Positions 44,440-55,669 of a DNA stretch of 64,000 nt are shown in pieces. The notes under the pieces were generated by a model. That model was not told the origin of the DNA, ran no database searches, and worked only from the letters and a program-made list of their open reading frames with translations. The stretch's first letter is position 1; each line of letters starts with the position of its first letter. Where the stretch lies: positions 13,908,359 to 13,972,358 of the forward strand of contig OZ025268.1 in assembly GCA_964019165.1 (NCBI GenBank), written 5' to 3'. Made by a program: the position numbers and the translations under genes. Source of the stretch: Mastigias papua. Taxonomy: Eukaryota; Cnidaria; Scyphozoa; Rhizostomeae; Mastigiidae.

Positions 44440-47060
44440 CTATCGATCTATCGAGGTGCCTATCTTGCGAAGTTAGCGACCATGAATCCCCACCTTCTAT
44501 ACTCTGCAATTCTAACTAAATCTACTAGTTTGTGCTATCTCTTTCCATTCCTTCTTCCCAGTAGGCAATCGCTCTCCAATCCCCGTGCTCTTAGATCATG
44601 GCTAAAAACTGTAGTTGTCTTCTTTCAATATTTGCCAATAACTCTCTTCTAACTCCAGCTCTTCTCAGCACCTCATCATTTGCAAAGTTCTCTGTCCATG
44701 GTATCCTTAGCATTCCTTTCAAAAACCATATTTTAGTTGCATCTATTTTCTTCCTTAAATCTTTCTTTATTGCCTTTGTTTTGCACCCATATATGAACTC
44801 CGATCATACAAAACACTTCAAAAATCCTTATTCTAACTCTCATACTCATACTCAAATTCTTCAAGACCTGCGCCATACTATTAAATGCTTTCTTTGCTAT
44901 ACCAAATCTTTCTACAATTTCTTTCTCGCTGTTTCCTTAGCCATGAATGGTATTTCCCAGATAAACGACACTGTTTACTTGCTTTACTTCTTATTTCAAA
45001 CTCCTTTTGTCACTGTCATAGTCTCTTTACTGTTAGTCGCTGTCATTGTATTTTTCTAGTCAACATTTATTTTCAATCCTTTACTTTCACATTCATCATT
45101 CAGTTTGCTCACTAATGCTTGTGGTATCTCCTCAGTCTGCTATCATTACTGTATCGCCTGAAAATTGGATATTGTTCACGTTCCGTCCACCAACTGAAAT
45201 ACTGTCTAACCCCATTAACTCATACATGACTACTTGGCTATACAAGAAGAACAAACCCAGTGATAACAGACATCCGTGTCTTACTCCTCTCTTTATTTCA
45301 ACCCAGTCTTTTTTCATCACCTACTCTTACTACTGCTTTCTAATTCCAAGGTAAGTTGCTTATCAGTATAGTGTCTTTCTCATCAACTCCTATGTCATTC
45401 AGGATCATAATGATTTCTTCATGTTTCACAGTGTTGAATGCTTTCTCAAACCCCACAAAACACATAAAAACATTCTTTTTGCATTTCAATTGATCTTTCT
45501 AGTATGATTTTTAAAGTAAATATTGCATTAGTTGTGCCTTTCCCTTTCCTAAATCCAAACTGTTCCTCCGAAACTCTTTCGTTGATTTTTCCTTTCAATC
45601 TAGTCATAATAACTCTCAACAATACCTTGCCAATTTGACTTAGGGCCTGTCTACATGGAGGTAGGTTCCCTCTCCCAGGAGGGTCACCCTACTAGAGGAG
45701 CCAAAACATAGCCCTACTTTACATGCAAACTCAACAAGCTAGGGTCACCCTGGGGGGGGGGGCTAGCATATCGGTTTGGTTGCAACTGTCTTTGCTTTTG
45801 CAGCGTTCATCTACACTTCTTTCTGATTGAGCACGAAAGCTTCCAATGATATATATGGTAATTCTATATCGTTGAAAGTTTCGTAAACATAAATATAGCA
45901 AATAAGTTTCATGTGGTGTTGCAATTATCAGTTTTGGTTCTGTTATCATTCTTAACTGCTTTGGAATTGCCTTCTGACACTTTGTCTGCCAAATCATTAA
46001 GATCGAATCGAAATCGACTGAGATAACCCTCCACCTAGGGAAAGGGAAAGCCATACTCCTTTCAACTATTCTTTATATCTTCTATTTCAACCACAATGTT
46101 ACCATCCTTACCTTCAATCATGTTGTTCCTAGATGCTCTCTTTATTCCTCCTAACTCCTATATCTTATCATATAATCTTGGCGAATGTGCTTTGTCTAGA
46201 TCTCCAATGTCATTAAATTTATGCATAATCCATTCTTCCTTTCTATCTATGGACTTTCTAATGATTACATAATCCAACTCGTTATATTTCTCTGTGTTTA
46301 ATTTCCACCTTCGTCTCTCATCCATTAAATTGAGTAATTCCTGTGTCATCCATGGCTTTCCCTGTATTTTTGATCTTTCTCGTAATACTCTGTCAGTTGA
46401 ACCTACTAGAACATTCTGCAAATTTTTCATTCATTATCCACTTTTCATCTTCTGGTACATTCTCATTTAAAATCTGATATATTTTATTCACTTCAGTTAG
46501 ATATTCCCCTTTCATTTAAAATTCATTAAGTTGATTCCATTCCTTCCTTCTTACTCTTTTCTCTTTCTTTACAGTCTTTAACGTGACTCTAATTTTCGCT
46601 ACTACTGGGACATGATCGCAACCTAAACCACAGTCTGCACCAGGACGTCTTTACCTGTGTCATTGATCTTTTGAACCTACTGGTGATTGTAATGTAATCA
46701 GTTCGATTTCTATACCTGTCACCAGGACTTTCCCATGTCCATAATCTTCTAGGTGGATGCTGAAACCATGTATTCAAAATAACCTGATTCTGATATTAAC
46801 ATCAATCTATCCACTAAATTCCTCTGTTATTCTTGTTACCTAAATCAAATGGACCTAGCATGTCATCTTGCCTTTCATCTCCAACTTTAGCATTCATATC
46901 AACCATAATTATTGCTACTTCATGATTTGTACACTGCTTCTTTGCTTGTTCTGTCATTCCATAAAATTCTTCCACCACATCAGCATGATCTGTTATTGGT
47001 GCATATATTTGAAGAATATTGGGACTCACTGGCTTAGCTTTGATTTTAACCATTAATACT
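44440..47060 (-). pseudogene. RTE-like LINE, minus strand
   Basis: From right to left: endonuclease (NILQIYAPITDHADVVEEFY, VAIIMVDMNAKVGDE; then TWFQHPPRRLWTWESPGDRY and RNRTDYITI), linker (GKPWMTQELLNLMDERRRWK), RT (VEIKRGVRHGCLLSLGLFFL, with the active-site YADD reading FSGD), then the C-terminal block at 44600-44720 (RIPWTENFANDEVLRRAG). A MITE-like piece at 45647-46055 interrupts the RT. Many stops; the catalytic motif is damaged. Confidence 0.8.
45647..46055. repeat. Probable MITE fragment inside the RTE-like LINE
   Basis: Starts GGGCCTGTCTACATGGAGGT directly after TTA, a typical DNA-transposon end, and contains a run of G near 45750. The right end is not clearly inverted, so boundaries are uncertain. 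Confidence 0.4.
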
Positions 47061-47069
47061 CTATCTGTA

Positions 47070-50000
47070 ACTCAGCCATGGGGGAAGCATACCAGCTCAT
47101 CCTCATGCAGGTCCCAAGTCCGGATAAATGAGGAGGGTCGCCAGGATAGGGCTAGCAACCCACTGGTGTAAAGAAATTTCTGCTCTAGTATCGCATGGTG
47201 AATCAAATAAAAAAGAATGGCCCCCAGTCCCTGGCAGCCTTTAAATAGGCAGTGAGTGCTAAGAATCCCCGGGAAAGGATGGAATACTCTGATGACGACT
47301 GCTTATGGAATTGGACAAAGAAAATCTGAACAACGAATTAAATTTGGCACAATAAACGTGGCAACATTGAGAGGGAAGGAGGAAGAACTTGTTGAGATGA
47401 TGAAGATGAGAGATTTATATATCTTGGCATTGGCAGAGACACGTTTAAATGGTAAAGGAGACAGAACCATTCACGAAAATTACAGATTGATGTATAGCGG
47501 TGGAGAAGGCAGTAGATGTAATAATTTACTGTGAGAGGGAGTTCACACAATTGAATTGCAGCTTGTATACTCGTGAACTGATCATATGTACACTTCAATT
47601 GACATATAAACATCAGGACAATAAGACACGGTACAAAGGTCAATACAAACAATAACACATACAAGTATCGAAACACTACAGTAGATAAGGGTTGGGCTTT
47701 CGTGTGTAGAACAAGCTGGCCCCTTATGTTGAAAAGATAAATTGTGTCAGTGAATGAATTACTGGTATGGATTTGAAGTTGGAAACAGGTGTTAGCTTAC
47801 TTCAAGTATATGCACCACAGCAGGGAAGAACAACTGTTGAAAAGGAAGAGCTTTACAGACAGCTAAAAGAAACTATTGATGATGTAAAATACCAAGAGAA
47901 CATCATTTTACGTGGAGATTGGAATGGTCATATTGGATGTAGCAGAACAGATTATGAACATAATATAGGAGCACATAGAGTAGGAGGTAGAAATGCAAAG
48001 GGACAACGAGTTTTAGATGTTGTGATAATTAATAATTCAGCTATCATGAACACCTATTATCAACATCGTGAGAGTCATAAATGGACTAGGTATAGATATA
48101 ACTATCAATTGCAAAGTTATACACAAAGATCAATGATTGACTTGCTTTTGACAAATAACAAGGCACTTTCCTTGATGTTGAAGCGGTGCCATCAGTTCCA
48201 ATGAATGTAGATCACCGATCTGTCATGGCAATAGTAAGGATTATGGAACCAGAATATACAGGGAGAGTTGGTTCTAAAAGATACAAACTAGCAAAGTTGA
48301 ATGACCCAGAGCAGGTTGAAAGATTGAAGGGTGCAATCGAAGTGAAATTGGTAGAAGATGATGGGAGAGAACGTAGAAGCACTATGGAGACCATAAAAAG
48401 AGAAAATTACAGAAGCAGCTGAAATTTTTGGTGAAAAGAAACCTTACCAGGGCAGGAAGAAAATGACCCCATGGTGGTTAGAAGAGGTGACAGAGATTGT
48501 AAAGCTAAAAATGATAAAATTCAGGCAATGGGTGAAAACAAGAACTGCAGAAGATAGACTGCAATAGAAAACTTTAAGAAATGAAGCAGAAAGAGCAAAT
48601 AGAAGAGCAGAAGAAACATTCTGGAGACGAATTGGGGAAGATTTAGAGAATGACTTGCACGGAACAAAGAAGATGCTATATTCTCTTGCAAAGAGTTATC
48701 AAGGGAAGAATAGTGAAGGGACTTATGCCATCAAAGATAAGGGTAATAACCTACTCACACAACGTACAGATATTAGTGTCCGATGGGGAGAGTATTTTAA
48801 TGAACTTCTGAATGTTGGGAATGGGCTGGAAAGGTCTGATGAATGTGTACTGGCAAGTGAAGGTATGCCCGTGGAACAAGAAGATTTGATTACCATAGAT
48901 AAAGTTAGAAATGCGATCAAGGAAACAAAAAAAGGAAAGTCGCCAGGAGATGATGGAATACCAAAGGAGACTGTAAAAGCTGGTGGAGAGTGTGTGCTAC
49001 GATAAATGCTGCAGATCTGCAATGCTGATTATGTAAGTGAAATAGCCCCCTCTGACTGGAAGAGGAGAGTCATTAGCCCTCTGTTTAAAAAAGGAGAGAA
49101 ATCTATGTGTGACAACTATAGAGGAATTACATTGTTATCACATTCAGGAAAGGTTTATACTAGAATACTTGAAAAACGATCAAGAGCATTTGTAGAAAGT
49201 CTTCTTAATGATTCTCAATATGATTTCCATCCAGGCAGAGGAACAACAGATGCCATATTTGTAGTAAAGATGCTCCAAGAGGAAAATTGGGAATGAGCTA
49301 TATATAAATATGCCCTGTTTATAGATTTAGAGAAAGCCTTTGATCGGGTGGATAGGGAAAACCTCTGGTATATACCACAAGACCAATATTACAATATAAC
49401 AACTAAGTTAGTAAGAGCAATCAGGAGTATGTATACAAATACCACAAGCAAAGTAAGGACACAAGGCATTGAGAGTGATTGGTTTGAGATACAGTCTGGT
49501 GATAGGCAGGGAGATGTTCTGTCACCTTTACTGTTCATCATATTCATGGATAAATGCTTAAAAGACATAGGACCTGGAATGTATGGGGAAGAAACCGCAA
49601 TGTATTCCGATGATGTAGCAGTAATTGCTAATTCTATTACTGACACCCAAGAAGTAGCAAACAGATGGTGGTTTGGAATGAAAGCAAATGGAATGAAGGT
49701 AAATACAACAAAACGGAAAAACTAAGTTAGTTGTAGTGTCTAGAATACCTGCACTGCATGGTATTTATATGGATGAATACAAAATCAATCAAACAGAGAA
49801 TTATTGCCATTTAGGTGTGAATATAGGGGAAAAGAATTTACAAGAAGCTGAAATACACAACCGAATAGCAAAGTACAACAGCAATGTCAGCATGATGTAT
49901 CCACTGCTAAAAAATAGATTTGTACTAAGGGGATGCAAAGTCGTAATATATAAAACCAGTTTGAAACCAATCTTGCTGTGTGGGTCTGAGATCTGGGCGC

Positions 50001-50395
50001 TGACGTCTAGAACTAAATCAAACCTACAGGCAGCAGAGATGAGGGTTTTCAGATTGATAAAAGGAGTCACCAGAAAAGATAGAATCCGAAATGTCCAAAT
50101 TAGTGAAGAGCTAAATGTTGTACAATTGTTGGATGATGATTTAGATAGAAAGAGGCTACGCTGGTATGGTCATGTAAAGAGAATGAGCAAGGAGAAAAAG
50201 CCAAAATAGTTTCTAGAATGGTTGCTACCTGGCAAAAGGCCACTGGGTCGTCAAAGAATGAGATGGATTCAAGGTACTGATAAAGCATTGCAGAAAATAG
50301 GAACATCGATTAGAGAAGTGGAAGAGAGTAAGATATATGAGAGAACAGTGGAGTGGAGAAACTTTGTAAAGGATTCACCAGCTGACAGATGGTAA
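47070..50395 (+). pseudogene. RTE-like LINE, plus strand, nearly full length
   Basis: The 5' UTR has CCCAAGTCCGGATAAATGAG (47107). Endonuclease: IKFGTINVATLRGKEEELVE and ALAETRLNGKG; after a 161-base insertion, LLQVYAPQQGRTTVEKEELY, LRGDWNGHIG and TRYRYNYQ. RT: PSDWKRRVISPLFKKGEKSM, FIDLEKAFDRVDRENLWY, GDRQGDVLSPLLFIIFMD and MYSDDVAVIANS (YSDD instead of YADD). The C-terminus has LCGSEIWALTSRTKSNLQAA and RLRWYGHVKRM, ending DSPADRW near 50394. Stops at about 47533, 48570, 49005, 49296 and 50208 break it. Confidence 0.85.
47518..47678. mobile_element. 161-base insertion with 8-base target duplication
   Basis: CAGTAGAT occurs at 47510-47517 and again at 47679-47686, and the endonuclease reading resumes after the second copy. 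No inverted ends are apparent. It contains ACACTTCAATTGACATATAA-like sequence of unknown family. Confidence 0.65.
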
Positions 50396-50399
50396 TCTA

Positions 50400-51129
50400 A
50401 CAGGCAAATTGGTGAGAAAGGTGAGAATACTCTATCTGCAATACATACATAGCCAGCCGAACTTCTTGCAACTAGAATTACTTCTCTATTTCTGGAATAA
50501 AAGATCGTCAATCTGATCCTCGGCTGCTGCAGAACCACGAGGAAACTCTTTATGCTGGAAGACCATGAGCAATTTCAGGTTTTCAACTGTTTAGGTAGAA
50601 ACTGCATTCTGGCTAGAGAAACACAGTAATGACATCAATTTTACAAGTTACATTTTCACCTACGGAGTATTATTGTTATGATTAAAGATACCAGACCTCC
50701 CTACCCCTGGTTGATGTGATATTTAGCTTTTGAAAGAGCTTACTTTCCAGAATATAAATTAATTTAAATGCATTAGCTTTTGACTAGATTCCGTCAAATG
50801 ACCTAAACCAGTAGGCCTAGTATATCTCCGAAACTTTAAAGACACAGAATTCCTAGCACTGAGCTGAAGAATGGTGTTTTAGGTTTCATTTGTCCTACAA
50901 CTAGCATTTCATCATCCCTTGTTAGCGACAAATAACACTCAGCGGAAAAAGAAACCCCTTTTCCTTGGTCTACCTTCCAGTGACCAAATACCCTAACCCA
51001 CTACAGATGGCAACTACTAAAAGTTAAGGAAACAAGCTATTTCGTTGTAAATTGCAAGACCTCATGCAATGATGTTGAAAAATAGGACAGAACCTCATCC
51101 TTTGCCATCTCTTTTTGAAGCACTTGAAC
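50400..51129. other. Intron sequence, no gene recognised
   Basis: No family recognised on either strand. Confidence 0.4.
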
Positions 51130-52270
51130 CACACCTAGGTTCCTTGGATTCAATTGCTGACCAATGTTTTTGACACTATAGAAATAATCAACACTAACGC
51201 TGCATTCCTTGCCATCATGCTGTGGATCAGGGCCTGCAGGACGATGGCTCTGAGCATCAGAGTTTCCATAGTCGGCAGTTTTTTATAACGAAGTTCCTTA
51301 TCACTCAAATGCCATGAATTGCTGAAAATAACCTGGAGCAGAACTGATTCCAAACGAAGGACGCATCTGGAGCAAAACACCTTGCTGTGTGCCTAACGTT
51401 AATCCTTTCTGTGATTCAGGTCCTAGCGGAATCTGGTCAAAGGCATCTGTCAAATCAATCTTTGTAAAGCCGTAAACTTCTGACAATTTCTGCATTAGTT
51501 TCTCTGGCGTGGGGAGTGAATGATAGTGGTTTTCTAGTTGTGCATTTATGGCCGTAGAGCAGTCATCACAGACTGGAAGATTAGCTTTGAACTGTTCATC
51601 AAGCAATGGTTTACAAATTGGTACAACAGGTGCACCATATATATGAAGCTGTTTTCTTTGCCAGAAACCCTACTCAATACCTTTATCATATCCTTGAATT
51701 GAGTCTTCTTGGATTGCAAATTGACGAGTGTTGGACGAAAAAAGCTTTCAGTATGCTAAAATAATGTTCCCGCTTTTTCGTGCTATAGTGAAGTTCTGTA
51801 GTACCAACAAACTTTTCACGGATTGCAAATCGTACTGTCCTTGGTCTGCAAAACACGGGCTTTACACCACTTCTGAATTCAACTTCAAGTTCAGAGTCTT
51901 TTAACTTTCCTAACTCGGGTTTGAACAGTTCAGGGAAGACGTTACATAACTTTTCACAATCCTCCTGTAGCTTTCTATCCGGCTTTGAGTCCTCAAATAC
52001 TGTGTGGCAATTCGAATTTTTACAGCTCTCTTTCAAGAGTTTATCAACTGAAATTGCAAGCTGGCTTGCTGATTTGAATTGTTGAATAGCATCTTGAAGC
52101 CGGCCCCCCTCCCCTCTTATTCACTTCAAGCTGTTTTGCCAAGAAAGTTGTCAGCAGCTCCTGTATCACCTTCAAAATTACCTATGTGACTTCCTTCTAG
52201 CTTAATTGGTAGCTTTAGCTCAGAGAAATTTATTACATTGACTGAAATTTCATTTTCTTTCTTTCGCCTA
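51130..52270 (-). pseudogene. Ty3/gypsy RT fragment, second element
   Basis: The minus strand reads FPELFKPELGKLKDSELEVE, KPVFCRPRTVRFAIRE and, after the hammerhead repeat, FAIQEDSIQGYDKGIE; then SLPTPEKLMQKLSEVYGFTK and IDLTDAFDQIPLGPESQKGL, the RT finger and palm region up to FGISSAPGYFQQFM. The catalytic YxDD region and all downstream domains are missing. No LTRs found. It is a different lineage from the element at 8540-12668. Confidence 0.82.
51722..51819 (+). repeat. Hammerhead-bearing dispersed repeat, copy 3, with 11-base TSD
   Basis: GGATTGCAAAT is found at 51711-51721 and 51820-51830, on either side. The insert reads GACGAGTGTTGGACGAAAAA then GCTTTCAGTATG on the plus strand, so it begins inside the ribozyme (CT and the stem I strand missing) and ends before the rest of the long repeat. 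Confidence 0.75.
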
Positions 52271-52310
52271 TCATATCTTTGTTATAACTCTGCTAGACCA
52301 GTCCCAAGCT

Positions 52311-52600
52311 CGGTGCTCCCTATATGGGGAAGGAGGAGGGTTGGGCATGGGGTGCAGATACCATGCCTGTAAAAGAAAAAACGGTTGAAATTGATGCCAA
52401 TGAGTACAGATTGAATTATAAGCCGGCTTGGATGATGCCCAATTAAACAAGGTCAGAAAACCCAGCTTGGGTGCCAGGGCAGGGTTGAAAAGTCAACTAC
52501 TGGTCCAAAGTTCAAAGCAGCTCGAAAATTGTTGAAAATTGGAACTTGGAATGTGCAACCTCTCTAGAGAGCAGGCAAACTATGGTTTTTTATGCTTGTG
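52311..52600 (+). pseudogene. LINE 5' end fragment
   Basis: A 5' UTR-like stretch followed by LLKIGTWNVQPL at 52535-52565, the start of an APE-type LINE endonuclease (IGTWNVRT-like). A stop follows at once and the sequence changes to BEL-derived DNA. Confidence 0.6.
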
Positions 52601-53400
52601 TGTACGTGTCCCAAGGGCTTCTGGCAAGTATTGTAGTAAGCAAAGGTGGAGCAGAGGTCCAGAGATTTCATGGCAAAATGTTTCAACATGGACAGGTGAT
52701 CAAGAGGAGTTGAGTAGAACCAGAACTCGAGAAAATAATAATAGCACATGCAGTTCAATTGAAAGAAACCAAAGGTATGTTGTATTCGATATTCTCGAGA
52801 GTTATCGAATAGAATTGACTAAAGTAAGCAATCGCAAGGTTACTACATCACAAGAAATGGCTGCAATTCCAGGCAAAGAGTGATAAAGTCATGAAAAATT
52901 CTGAAGCAAAGGGAAGGATATCAGATGAAGAGATCAAAATATGTAATAGGTATGGTATATGTAATAGCAGAGATCAGGAAAAGATTTTGGATAATAAAAG
53001 GAAGAGCTGCGGCTCACTGTGTGATTGGCCATTATTTTGACTGCAAAAAGAGACTGCAACCACGAGGTAAACAAAAGATGGCACATCTTCTTGTAGAGCA
53101 AATAACTCCTGGTCAGCCACACTTGTTGGAGTAGATTTGTTTGGACCACTTTCAATAAAAAAGGGCAGAATTGTAACAAAGAGGCATGGAGCTCTCTTTA
53201 CATGTCTCTTTGTTGCTCCTGTACACATTGAAGTAGCTTATAGCATAGATAAAGATTCCTTTATCACTTCATTGAAGAGGTTCAGTTAAAGAAGAGGAAT
53301 ACCTGAAGAAATCAGATCTGAAAATGGCACAGATTTCAAAGATGGACACGGAGAAATCAGCGACGCAATTTGTCAATCGAATCTGAAGTTTGTTGGTCGG
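52600..53400 (+). pseudogene. BEL/Pao integrase region, degraded
   Basis: The plus strand reads [20 protein letters not shown] (first catalytic Asp in GVDLFGP), [32 protein letters not shown] and PEEIRSENGTDF, where the second catalytic Asp of SDNGTNF appears as Glu. Upstream blocks (52605-52900) contain HAVQLKETKGMLYSIFSRV and other broken BEL linker sequence. Confidence 0.8.
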
Positions 53401-53930
53401 ACCAATTAGTAAGGTTCGTCTTCTTGCGGGAATACCAGATACCAGATTAGGACATGAAGTATCATAATATGCACTGGATGAGAGAGAATTGAAATAGTTT
53501 GGATAAGACTTCCTGTTTGGGGCCGGGTATTACGTGCATAATAAAATGTTTAAAACTTGTTTGTTTTTTACTGTATTGCCAATTTAGGCCTAGTGAAAGT
53601 GTACGTATGAGACTGTGTGCACATGCACATGCACATTAGTTTGCATTTTTGTATATAAAGTGAATTTGCTGTTTTGATAGGGGATTCTATCTGGTTTACA
53701 AGGATAAATTAGTTTGTAAGTAGAATTTGCCAATGTATATATGTTCTTTGATTAATTTGTCTTGATTACTTAGATATTCGTTGTTTGATGTTTAAGAGAG
53801 CTTTAGTCATTGTTTATTTTAGTTTTAGTGACTGTTTATTATAGCTAGCCATTTGCCATTGATGAAGTTTATGCCGTGTTTCTTGGTTAACGAGTTAGAA
53901 CATGTTCCTTGAGGCTCAGGTGGAGCTATA
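53401..53930. other. No gene recognised
   Basis: AT-rich sequence after the BEL remnant; it may include its end. Confidence 0.35.
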
Positions 53931-53931
53931 C

Positions 53932-53980
53932 ACACACACACAAATAAACACACACACAAACACACACACACATATATATA
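53932..53980. repeat. (CA)n/(TA)n microsatellite
   Basis: ACACAC runs with AA interruptions, ending CATATATATATG. Confidence 0.9.
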
Positions 53981-54246
53981 TGAAAAATGAAAGTGCGAGA
54001 AATAACCGACCCGAACGGGATTCGAACTCGTGACACCGACATTGTATGTCAGTGCTCTACCAACTGAGCTATCGGGGCACGCTTCCAATTAGTTGCTCAA
54101 GGTTAGGTCATATGCTCGCCCCACCCCTCTCTTAATCAATTTGCACAGGGGAACCATCGCAGCTCCATCGCAATGTGCATTGGTCCTGCTGTTAAGAGAG
54201 GTTTGCCCACACCAGGGGGCTATTGTAGCCCCATCGACTGGATAGA
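53980..54246 (-). mobile_element. tRNA-like SINE between TA-type repeats
   Basis: A tRNA-like head at 54008-54078 plus unrelated flanking sequence, bounded on the left by a CA/TA repeat and on the right by a long (TA)n. The real borders are not defined by a target duplication. Confidence 0.5.
54008..54078 (-). tRNA. tRNA-like sequence, well folded, possible ACA (Cys-type) anticodon
   Basis: The minus strand folds as a cloverleaf. The acceptor is GCCCCGA with TCGGGTC (6 of 7 pairs). The D arm is GCTC AGTTGGTA GAGC and the anticodon arm CTGAC ATACAAT GTCGG with T33 in place. The T arm is ACGAG TTCGAAT CCCGT (4 of 5 pairs). The anticodon by position would be ACA, unusual for Cys. The repeat-rich setting suggests a SINE head or tRNA pseudogene rather than a working gene. 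Confidence 0.6.
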
Positions 54247-54381
<135 letters not shown>

Positions 54382-54409
54382 GTATGTAGGTATGTATGTA
54401 TACTAATGT

Positions 54410-54846
54410 ATAACTAACTAGCCTCAAAACCGTTTTCGAGACATGATATAGAATAAAACCAACCAACCACCTGTTTAACATTACACCCGTGACTTCATCA
54501 CAAAGTTCCCACCTTAACTTGATAGAGTGCACATATAAACATAATAATTATCGTTATGCACATATTTGCGCTCTATACAGGTAAGATATATTATATATGC
54601 AGAATTCGCATTTAGCCATACTAACTTAGTCTAGCTGTCTCAGTGTGACTTATCATCTCTTATTTTCTGGTTTGCAATATCGCGTCCTTCATCACCTGTT
54701 TGTAATTTTCTGCCATGAAAATCCTATCTGAACCACGCTAGCACAAGCGTTTCAGAAAGACATTTCCAGCACATTGCAACAAGGAACAAATGAAAGTAAC
54801 TGTAAAAGAGAGATAGAGAGACAGTTGAATAAAAATAATCAATTAC
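54410..54846. other. Intron sequence, nothing recognised
   Basis: No repeat family or exon seen before the donor of the 54847-54945 exon. Confidence 0.4.
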
Positions 54847-54945
54847 CGCGTTTTTCAACAGTGTCAATACACTTGGCCACAAAATTAGGTACATGGACGT
54901 TTTCTCTTTTGCACAAGACATCAAGATGACATCCGAATATTTCCT
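54847..54945 (-). CDS. RhoGAP gene, exon starting the GAP domain
   Basis: Acceptor TTTATTCGTAG ends at 54946; donor GTAATT starts at 54846. 99 bases encode EIFGCHLDVLCKRENVHVPN then FVAKCIDTVEKR. This is the first RhoGAP helix block (FGxxLxxLCxRENxxVPxFVxKCIxxVExRG), nearly identical in pattern to ARHGAP12/15/27. It joins upstream through a split Gln codon and downstream through a split Gly codon. The downstream intron is about 10.7 kb and contains the two head-to-head LINEs. Confidence 0.94.
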
Positions 54946-55068
54946 CTACGAATAAAAGGAAAGCATATAATGATCATCGCTCATCAGGTCGTCAAGTCAT
55001 AATGTACGGTCTGATCTCGTAGAAAATGAAGAAATGTTGATGATATATACGAAAATTTAAAAGCTCAC

Positions 55069-55182
55069 GCTTGATAATTCCTTTCTTCTCTAACTCATAA
55101 TATGTTGGTCGCTTTGGCAGAAATTTCTTCAATTTATTCTTTATCTTGACTTTATTAGCATCCTCTTCATTAAGGTTGCTGG
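55069..55182 (-). CDS. RhoGAP gene, linker exon before the GAP domain
   Basis: Acceptor ATTCACCCTTTAG ends at 55183; donor GTGAGC starts at 55068. 114 bases encode SNLNEEDANKVKIKNKLKKF then LPKRPTYYELEKKGIIK. The basic KLKKFLxxRPTxxxLxxKGxIK segment directly before the GAP domain is characteristic of the ARHGAP12/15/27 group. Phases fit both neighbours (split Pro upstream, split Gln downstream). Confidence 0.92.
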
Positions 55183-55482
55183 CTAAAGGGTGAATGGTTC
55201 AAGGTAAAAACATGGTAACAACTCATATTTAGATATTTACAGACATTATTATATTCCTATCTACATGCAAACATTTTGCAAGTTATTCAAGAGGAACTGG
55301 GAGCATTTCCAATTATATAATATTTTTCATATATCGAGGCTTCATCTCTACAGTACACCACTGCTTCCACTTGAAAATCTTAGAGATAATTCTGGCTACA
55401 AAAATCTTCCAAGTACTTGTCATGATATCTGCACACAGGAAGGCAAAGCATGTAGAATTTTTTAAAATAAAAATTAATTTAC

Positions 55483-55669
55483 GCCTTTTAGAGAGTCTTC
55501 TGCTGAAACCCTTAAGGGTTTTGTCAGCTTTGTCAGTCTTCTCTTTGCGCTGTAGGGTGGGACTACTGGATGTTACATCAGGAAGTTGAGAGGCACCTGA
55601 TCCTTTGACTGAACCAACCATTGGCTCTCCAGCAAGGTTGCTGGATGGCGGCAAAGGGCTCATCTCCTC
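55483..55669 (-). CDS. RhoGAP gene, Ser-rich linker exon
   Basis: Acceptor TTATTTTTAG ends at 55670; donor GTAAAT starts at 55482. 187 bases encode 62 residues: EEMSPLPPSSNLAGEP, then a Ser/Gly/Pro-rich part, then KEKTDKADKTLKGFSRRLSK, strongly basic. No domain; probably a flexible, possibly phosphorylated linker between PH and GAP. Starts in phase 0. Confidence 0.85.
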
